Origin: Syncephalis plumigaleata
Lineage: Eukaryota > Zoopagomycota > Zoopagomycetes > Zoopagales > Piptocephalidaceae
Direction: 5' to 3'
Length of the DNA: 64,000 nucleotides
Assembly (NCBI GenBank): GCA_025201365.1
Contig: JAIXMF010000006.1
Coordinates: 806,001-870,000, forward strand
Below the pieces are notes generated by a model, which saw only the letters and a program-made list of their open reading frames with translations, was not told the DNA's origin and made no database searches. The position numbers were made by a program, and so were the translations under genes. Below are positions 56,927 through 64,000 of the stretch, in pieces. How positions within the stretch are numbered: position 1 is the first letter of the stretch; each line of letters opens with the position of its first letter.

Positions 56927-58129
56927 TCTTCCGTGGAGGAACTTTGCTTTCGAATACTGTTAATAGTAACAATAATAATAGAGAAATACGTAAACAAATA
57001 GGTAAAGTAAGTTCAAGTTGGAAATTCGTTTTATTACTCCAGATCTAATTATGATTGAGGTAACCATTAAAAAGTATTACAAATAAAGGCAGATATTCGT
57101 TTTCAATCTATTATTTGGAAGGCAACATAAACTGCTTGATTCTACCATGTACTTGACTTGTATACGATTCAACATGAATGAAAGAACACTAAACAATATT
57201 CATTGACAAAATACGTATAGCTTGATTCTACAGTGACACTTCTCGTTAGCAGTATCACCATGCTTGTCAGCAGTATGGATAATGCTATAGAGCAAGGATA
57301 AAATGCCGCATAGATTGCTGCAATGATTTCTAAGCTATTCCTGTTCGATAGCAATTATTCAAGGAGTCTCGCCATCGATGTAGAACCGGATTTGCCCTGT
57401 TTTACTCCATGTTCTATGAATAATAACTATAGAGTAATACCAGTTATTACTTTAGAATAACCAGTAAGCATGTCCATTTCAACATCTGGTTTTGGTTTCA
57501 TTCCAGTTAGAGACAGCATAGTACTAAAAAATACAGGGCAATTATATTTGATTGGTATCGAATTGTCTCTTATCATGTTGCATGTCCGTTGAAAGGAAAT
57601 AGAAAAGGTGAAAACTGTATCGTGCCTATGTGAATGAACGAGCGACATGTTCTTATTCCAAGTACATGGATCATTATCGATACATATCTGTCAGGTTATC
57701 CGTGCTAATAATGATGATGATGATAGCAATGTCATATAGAAGCTAATCGTTATAGTTAATAGATATTCATAGCATTCAGTACATAGCACTAATCAATCCA
57801 TGGTACAATGCTAACACTGCTACTAATCTCTCGCTACATTCACCTTGATTGATGCAGTTAATGTAGACCTATTGCTTAGACCGATATGATATCAGTTTAG
57901 CAATTAGTTGAACTGACTTGCCGGTTTCCAATGGACAAGTCCTTGCTTTTACCCTATACTCAATGCAATGACTATAGCGCATTGTCCATTTAACGCTATA
58001 AAAGCATCCCAAAGTTGGTTACTTTTACTTTAGCATCATCCACTCATACTACCAACAATTACTACATCCCCATCAACACAAATCTTATCAGCAGCAAGCA
58101 AGCAAACAAGCAAGCAAATACGAAACATT
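56927..58129. other. Intergenic, promoter region of lectin-like gene
   Basis: About 1.2 kb without a supported gene. Open frames of 60-73 codons on the minus strand (57169-57648) lack coding signs. A TATA box lies at 57997 and the leader contains a (CAAG)n tract at 58095-58118. Confidence 0.5.
57997..58003 (+). promoter_or_regulatory. TATA box of lectin-like secreted gene
   Basis: TATAAAA in the context GCTATAAAAGCATCC, 133 bp upstream of the ATG at 58130. Confidence 0.7.
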
Positions 58130-58624
58130 ATGAAGGCCACTCTATCACTAGCACTTGTTGTCATTCTCTCCACTGTTGCCATCAGCAATAGTATCTGTTT
58201 TGCCGAGCACATCTACATGAAGAATAACAATGCCGTGTGCATGGATGGAGTCGACGAGATTGATGGTGATGTCGAGTTCGAGCCTTGTCGATTTGCCGCA
58301 GCCGACCAACCCACCAAGGACTGGATTCTAGAGGAGGGCGTGGGCGAGTACAAAGTCATCAAGAACGGAAAGACCGGCACCTGTATCTCGCAGGTGAATC
58401 AAGGCAAAAGCGAGGTCGTCCTGGCATCGTGCAATCGTAGCAAGCCTGGCAATTTATGGCGCATCTATAACGACAAGCAATTCGGTACTAAACTCATCTC
58501 TAAATGGGGCGATATGCGCAAAGATGGCAAATACGACTGTCTCGCACGTCCTGATGCGCAGAATATAGTCGCCGTTCGTATTTGTAATCGTGGCGATGAA
58601 GATCAATACTTTAGTATTCAATAA
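58130..58624 (+). CDS. Secreted protein resembling an R-type (ricin B) lectin domain
   Basis: An intronless ORF of 164 aa. A signal peptide (MKATLSLALVVILSTVAISN, then SICFA) is followed by a ~140-residue domain with regularly spaced Cys and Trp: FEPCRFAAADQP...DWILEE, YKVIKNGKTGTCISQ, VVLASCNRSKPGNLWRIY, YDCLARPDAQNIVAVRICN. Three repeats of Cys, hydrophobic strand and Trp/Phe suggest a beta-trefoil of the ricin-B lectin type. Classic QxW motifs are not clear, so carbohydrate binding is inference. It is secreted, with a strong TATA box, so probably abundant. Confidence 0.7.
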   Translation: MKATLSLALVVILSTVAISNSICFAEHIYMKNNNAVCMDGVDEIDGDVEFEPCRFAAADQPTKDWILEEGVGEYKVIKNGKTGTCISQVNQGKSEVVLASCNRSKPGNLWRIYNDKQFGTKLISKWGDMRKDGKYDCLARPDAQNIVAVRICNRGDEDQYFSIQ

Positions 58625-58785
58625 GCAACAACACAAGCACCATTGTGTTTGATGTAACAAATAAACAAATAATTTACATTCATATATACGCTACAAGTAA
58701 TATATAATAATAATAGTTAGTTTATAATTAATTCAATGGTGTAATAATGTAATAATAATCGAAACAAATGATTTCCGTAAACTGC

Positions 58786-61244
58786 CTATGTACGACGCGC
58801 CACTTTAGCCTCGTCGAACCATTTGGGCACAATCATACTGGCCAGACCGGGTAAACATTCAATTGCTAATGATTCGCAGGCCACAACTTCACCGTCGACG
58901 TCCATGATTCCTTGCAAGTTAGGATCACGCACACGTCCCAGTGGCTCTAATATCACGGCATGTACTTGATGCCATCGTGTTCGCGATGATTTAAGATAGT
59001 CGCCACGTCCGTCATCGGCCAACACCGGCAACAATTGCAATCCATGATCAGGTTCGGCCAGCCAGATTAGATCGATATGTCCCGAGCTAATACCGGCAGT
59101 CGGTGCAATATACGTATCGGAACTAATCCATGGTAAGGAACTGGCCATGAAGTGGGCAACAGGTCCTTCATAAGAGTTCCACTTGTTTGGCAGTGTTAAC
59201 GGGTCGTTGACATCCTTGTCGTGACAGAACTTTGTATGCTTTAACGATGGTCCATGAATCGACGTGTCCGGTGTCGTTGTGTTTATATCCTCATTTTCAT
59301 GATGACTCGTTGCCGAGCGTGTCACCACTGACTCGCCATTCGATGCTGGATCCTTTTCATGTAATAAATAATGAATACGTGCCTTGTATCGTCTAAGACT
59401 AAGGATACGCCATACAGCCGACATTGTGAACCGAACAGGTCCTGCCCATCGATACCGATCGGCCTCGATGTCAATATCGGCCACCAATGACCATGTCACC
59501 ATCTCATGCGAGTAGTACACCTTCTGAGTGGCTAACGATGTGATGGCCATGATATCCATAGGACTTACACGACCTGTGTAATAATAATAATAACAAGAAG
59601 AATAAGCTTAAGAGAAAAGAAAAGCAAAGCTATTAGATGCATTAGACTTACCACATATGGCGGCTGCCGTGGCAAGTTCCGGTGTAGGTTGATCCACCGA
59701 GACAGCCATAGCATTACCCGAACCTAATTAATTCATTATTCATTTATTTATTCATTCATATATACAGCATAAGGATAATGACTAACCTGCAGGAATAATA
59801 CCAATCGGGAATTGACGTGCAACTTGCCAATCTTTCCTTGATAACAATCCATTCTAAGTGTAGATACAGCATTAGCGATTACCTTTTATTGTTGTAAATG
59901 ATTACAAAAACTTACAATAATCTCATGGTAAAGCCCATCGCCACTAATCGACAATAGGCCATCGTATAGAGTCAGGTCTAATTGTTGTACAAATTCCGTG
60001 GCATGTTTGGCTCGTTCCGTCTCTATTATTCCAATAGTCGATGTTAACAATGTATACAATTACTACTATCCTACCAAAGATATTCAACTTAAATCGCTTC
60101 TTACCAACGAGTGTAATGGTAATACCCGCCAATTGCGCCATTGGTTCAACGATCTGATGATAAATACGTTTAGCATTTTTCGTACCACCAAATGGATTAA
60201 GAATGGCTAGTAAATGCTGACGTGATGATATTCCTAATGCAGTCATATATATATATCCAATTAGCTCATTCATTATTGATCTATAGTATCACTATCACTA
60301 TCACTCTTACCATTGTTACCGTAGATCTCCTGTCGAAGCCATAATGTCCATGCAGTGGCCATCACTTCATTCGGAAATGCAAATGTCCATATTCTATTAC
60401 GTGATTTCAATCCATTCTGTTCCAAACCGAATATCGACACCAAGTGTAATGAATCATTACCCTGCTTATCCTGCGTCATTTCTTGTTTCTGTGTGGTCCA
60501 CTCTTGTGTAATGCTAGCTAGTCGTTCGGCGAATGTCTCAACCGTATCTACACCTTCAATAGGTATGATGTACTTTGCCGCCATTAATGCAGTTAATGAA
60601 CTATTGCCGCCACCATCATTAGGAGATGAACCTTGATATACATCCGGCAGAATTGCAGCAGTAGTACGATGAACTGCATAGCATCTTTCTAATGGTATCT
60701 TTATCACGCGATTCTCTAGTTATTACAGTTAGAATTATACATGCGCTATCATTGCTGCTACAACAACCGACTAACCTTTTTGCTTCTTCCTAATGGTTAA
60801 AGCACGTCGTATCCTCATTGTACCCGATACAGACTTTACTGTGTCCATGTCATTATTATTATCACTATCATTGTGTGACCAGTTAAGAAAGGCAACAGTT
60901 CGTCGATCCTTCTTGTCATGCGTAAGTGTAGTCTGTCGTGTCAACTGGAGTGTACCCATTAACGAGCGAGTACCACCACCTTTCCACCAGCTAGTTACAT
61001 GTTCCGATTGTCGAATCAGATTAACATCATTAATGGTATTCACTGTATCAATATTGATATCTTCCACTTTACTGTTACTACCACTGCTACTGCTATTACT
61101 ATTTGTCGAGGGTATATCAGCAACTGTCGTATCCTCGCTAACTTGCGTGTCCTTCTCATTGTTCACAATATCTGAATTGTTGTCATTTTGAATTGTTTCC
61201 TCATTCGAAGCAGTCTCACTCATTGCTTTGTTATCGTCTGTCAT
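58786..61244 (-). CDS. Sphingosine kinase (long-chain base kinase)
   Basis: Seven or so exons, phases closing, from ATG at 61244 to TAG at 58786. The N-terminus is a disordered Asn/Ser/Asp-rich region and a PH-like segment (WTFAFPNEVMATAWTLWLRQ). The lipid-kinase catalytic core follows: HLLAILNPFGGTKNAKRIYH, LLSISGDGLYHEIINGLL with the nucleotide-binding SGDG, and FPIGIIPAGSGNAMA. The C-terminal part has MDIMAITSLATQKVYYSHEM, DIDIEADRYRW-type and FMASSLPWISSDTYIAP segments, ending MDVDGEVVACESLAIECLPG, as in sphingosine kinases. The enzyme phosphorylates sphingoid bases to signalling sphingoid-base-1-phosphates. Ceramide kinase shares the fold but the C-terminal sequence favours sphingosine kinase. 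Confidence 0.92.
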
Positions 61245-62016
61245 GTTATTACGAGATGAATTAGTGGCTAGTTGATTAGAGAGTATTAGGTAGTATGAGT
61301 AGTCAAAGTAAGTATAATATTATTATTCATAAGGAATTCAACAAACAAATAGATAGATAGAATAGAATAGAATAGAATAGGAGCCAAAGGAAGGAAGGAA
61401 ACGTGAGAAACAATCTCAAGGAGGAAAAAGAATGATATCGTTGTGGTAAAGTAAGGACTTGTACACTATTTCTCTACCGCATCAACCATTTTATTAATGG
61501 CTATCCCTACTTTTTACTACATGTATCCTATCACTACCATGTGACATGAAATAACGATGGCACATCTCTCAATAAGAAGTGCTATCAATAACAGCTAATG
61601 CCTTGTTCTACAATGAAGCTAACCATGTGGTACGCGCATCAATAAGCATGAACGTCGTTTAGATATAGGCCTCTGTATCTAACTGAATGAAAGGAAAATA
61701 ATGACATTCAGCTATTGCCGTTGTTGTTATCATTGATTCATCTCAATAGCACTAGATATTTGCTCGTATAATGACACATTTAGTAAATGATAAACCAGAC
61801 AATTATTACTATCTTCTACTCTAGAAATTATTTATTACTTGAAATAAATTGATACGCCACTATCCATACTTATTATTAATATGAATACAAGCTATCAATA
61901 TCTATAAACAAATGTATATATATATACTTTAGAATGTAGTGTTATTGACGCGAATAACATCGATACCATTAGATAAACTACTGGTACGAGTGGTTGAGGC
62001 TATATATATCTCACGC
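61245..62016. other. Intergenic
   Basis: About 770 bp, AT-rich, with (AATAG)n at 61361-61380 and several TATA microsatellites. No gene is seen. Confidence 0.5.
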
Positions 62017-62304
62017 TCACTCTCGCACATGCATCCGCTTGATTGGCATTATACAAGTATTAGACACGTCCTCGCAGTAGTACCAGTCGGCTTGCTTGAC
62101 GACACCGTCTTTAGGAGTATACGTGTAATGGAGAACCTTACAAGGAGAGCCATCAGCGCAACCATCTTTGCCTGATCCGCAATGATTTTCCTTGGGTTCC
62201 TTAAGGTCTTTAGGAAGTGTTGGTGGATCTTTGGCGTCGACACTAGCTTGTAGACTAACGATCGCAACCACGGCGACAATTAAGGCGGTTGTCTTGAATT
62301 GCAT
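62017..62304 (-). CDS. Small secreted cysteine-containing protein
   Basis: An intronless ORF of 95 aa. A signal peptide (MQFKTTALIVAVVAIVSLQA, then SVDA) precedes a Lys/Pro-rich stretch and a domain with six cysteines: HCGSGKDGCADGSPCK, YYCEDVSNTCIM, with two further aromatic positions. The tail is basic (IKRMHVRE). No family is recognised. The start is the internal ATG at 62304; upstream codons of the frame lack an ATG. Its Met-Gln-x-Lys opening and size recall the protein at 26682-26942. Confidence 0.7.
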   Translation of the reverse strand: MQFKTTALIVAVVAIVSLQASVDAKDPPTLPKDLKEPKENHCGSGKDGCADGSPCKVLHYTYTPKDGVVKQADWYYCEDVSNTCIMPIKRMHVRE

Positions 62305-63474
62305 ACTTGATAATATCAAAGGTATTAGACGAGTGATTTCCTAATAAATATAGATATATCGATACAAGTAGGACTTGCTTAATAGACTGGATGATAATAA
62401 TAATAGTAGTAGAAAAGAATGCGCACAAGTATTTACCAATAAAGAGTGTTAAGTAAAGAATAATAAGAAGAAGTCAATATCATCGATCCTATTTAAATCT
62501 ATTTCATGCTATCGTCGTCCGTATCATGCCAAAGAGGCAATGATTGAAGAATAGATGCTTTCTTTCTCGTTCTACAATGCTGTTGTCCTACCATACGAGA
62601 CATGATTGTCACACGTTGCCATTGCAGCAACATCATCTAGCGAATGAAACGGGTGTATGTTGTATGCGAATGATACTGGCACCAATCAATGAACTGAAAA
62701 CACGTAGACACGCATTCTATTCATTCTACATGGAATGCATCAGCATCATCGCTGTCATCTTCCTCTGTCGATGGCATGAACGCGGATAGGAATTGCAAAT
62801 CGGCCATATGGCTCGATTCACAACAAGTATGCAGTCGAACGATGCTGCTCATTGGTTCTATGCGGAGTACCGCATGGTTTATAACGTCCGTGTTCTAGAC
62901 TTTACCCAACTAATACGCGTATATTCATCCGCATGATTGTCAATATCAACGAGAATTCGTTCTTGTTTATGCAAAGCAAACTGCCAATTAGCAAGCGTTA
63001 AGATGAGAAAGAAAACATCCATGTCTATTACTAGTGACTATGACCACGAAGCAATCATTCCTGACCATGCACTACAGTTGCATTTTCTTTTCTTTTCTTC
63101 AATGTTCGTACGGCTACGAGTAACGTATGCAATGGATATGCACGTCACTGAAACCGGTTACTGGACAGTATAGTGTTGATTGCATTATTTCGCAGTCAAT
63201 AACAACATGCGACTGTCTATGATACTCACCGCGAATATCATTTCTGGTAGATAAAAATTGTAGTTTATTAATGCAAATAACTCATAAAACAAATGATATA
63301 CGATGTTCATAATAGAATAAAACAATAGTAGAAAAGAGTAAAAATAAAGATATAGATTTGTCATTTTGTTGTGATATTAATGCTATGCTCTATAAACAAG
63401 ATCTACAATGGTCAATAACAAATAGTATACGATGATGATGATGATGATGATGATGTTGATGTTCATGCATCAGA
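62305..63474. other. Intergenic
   Basis: About 1.2 kb. Frames of 78-81 codons on the plus strand (62544-63173) look like chance. A (GAT)n trinucleotide run lies at 63432-63456 next to the PH-protein stop. Confidence 0.5.
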
Positions 63475-63972
63475 TTAGTCATGCAGCGATATGGTCGAAT
63501 TGTTGGCAAGATTTGCGAATGTATCATCACCATGCTGTTGTTGATGTTGTAGCCCTATACTGTCATTGCTAATGTCATGCAAGTGGCTTGTCGATGACAA
63601 GTTAGTCTCTTCGGTGGATGGTGCAGTTACATTCGAGTCATTAGCAGTGCTATTACTCGTAGTAGATTGTAATCTATCAATAACCGTTTGTATGGCCATT
63701 ACCCATGCCTCGGTACTTAGTCGATCCATTGCTCTAAATGTAATAGCATGTCCACGCTGTCCATTGGTATGCCAGAAATATTGATGTCTACTGGGTAGCC
63801 ATAAAGCGAAGCTGCAATCGAGTAGACTGTCTCGCGTGTAGAGACCATCGCCAATATATCGACTAGTCGGCCTCTCGAGTTTAGCCATCCTAGCACGACC
63901 GGTGTTAATTTCACGATCACGACATCGTGAATAAATGTAGGCCTGGTGCAAGCGGGTACGACCACGAGCCAA
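63475..63972 (-). CDS. PH-domain protein, 3' part only
   Basis: The C-terminal part of a gene whose 5' end lies beyond the window. The frame encodes the last strands and helix of a pleckstrin-homology domain: DCSFALWLPSRHQYFWHTNG, then ITFRAMDRLSTEAWVMAIQT with the conserved Trp of the closing helix. A Ser/Thr/Asn-rich, His/Gln-rich disordered tail follows and ends at TAA. PH domains bind phosphoinositides or proteins. The partner domain cannot be seen here. The first residues of the frame may be preceded by an intron, so the left limit of this exon is uncertain. Confidence 0.7.
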   Translation of the reverse strand: MARGRTRLHQAYIYSRCRDREINTGRARMAKLERPTSRYIGDGLYTRDSLLDCSFALWLPSRHQYFWHTNGQRGHAITFRAMDRLSTEAWVMAIQTVIDRLQSTTSNSTANDSNVTAPSTEETNLSSTSHLHDISNDSIGLQHQQQHGDDTFANLANNSTISLHD

Positions 63973-64000
63973 TTGAATGGACGTAGAGCTGTTGTTTCTA

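Overview
The window reads as nuclear DNA of an early-diverging fungus. The genes are closely packed, most are cut by many 45-90 bp introns with GTAAGT-like donors and TAG acceptors, and the gene set is fungal: TVP23, a NuA4 EAF1-type subunit, a transgelin/Scp1, a MATA-type HMG-box regulator and a GPI-tailed RlpA-like wall protein. Animal-like genes also occur (otubain, U2SURP/SR140, leukotriene-A4-hydrolase-type aminopeptidase, TMF golgin). Zoopagomycota or Mucoromycota would fit, but that placement is inference. I see no transposon, viral relic, tRNA, rRNA or CRISPR.

Layout. 0.7-6.2 kb: mL40, otubain, TVP23 and an unrecognised helical protein. 7.5-12 kb: a GPI-anchored double-psi-barrel protein, DPH2 and SmF. 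12.1-17 kb: an unrecognised low-complexity gene and a TMF/Sgm1-type golgin. 18.3-21.1 kb: a 47-codon secreted peptide precursor, then an RBR ubiquitin ligase fused to a tandem zinc-finger tail. 22.3-24.9 kb: M1 aminopeptidase. 25.6-27 kb: two small cysteine-rich secreted proteins. 27-31.5 kb: long gene-poor stretch ahead of an intronless HMG-box gene. 33.7-40.9 kb: ORC1 and an EAF1-type gene, divergent from a 131-bp promoter. 41-45 kb: U2SURP. 45.6-49 kb: a polytopic receptor-like protein and a secreted protein. 49.2-52.6 kb: two tandem syntaxins. 53.3-56.9 kb: an NDUFAF2-like complex I assembly factor, Scp1 and an amidohydrolase. 58.1-64 kb: a secreted R-type-lectin-like protein, sphingosine kinase, another small secreted protein and the 3' end of a PH-domain gene.

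Two gene classes stand out. Housekeeping genes are intron-rich and lack an obvious TATA box. Secreted-protein genes are short, have no or one intron, and several have a clear TATA box, in three cases 129-133 bp before the ATG. Functional themes are DNA replication and chromatin (ORC1, EAF1), splicing (SmF, U2SURP), translation (mL40, DPH2), ubiquitin (otubain, RBR ligase), Golgi and exocytic traffic (TVP23, TMF, syntaxins) and secretion.

Most noteworthy are the RBR-zinc-finger fusion, the putative Kex2-processed peptide, an 18-nt exon carrying the otubain catalytic Cys, a 26-bp perfect palindrome behind the HMG-box gene, and a run of single-base frame breaks in several conserved genes between about 38 and 55 kb that looks more like consensus error than biology.
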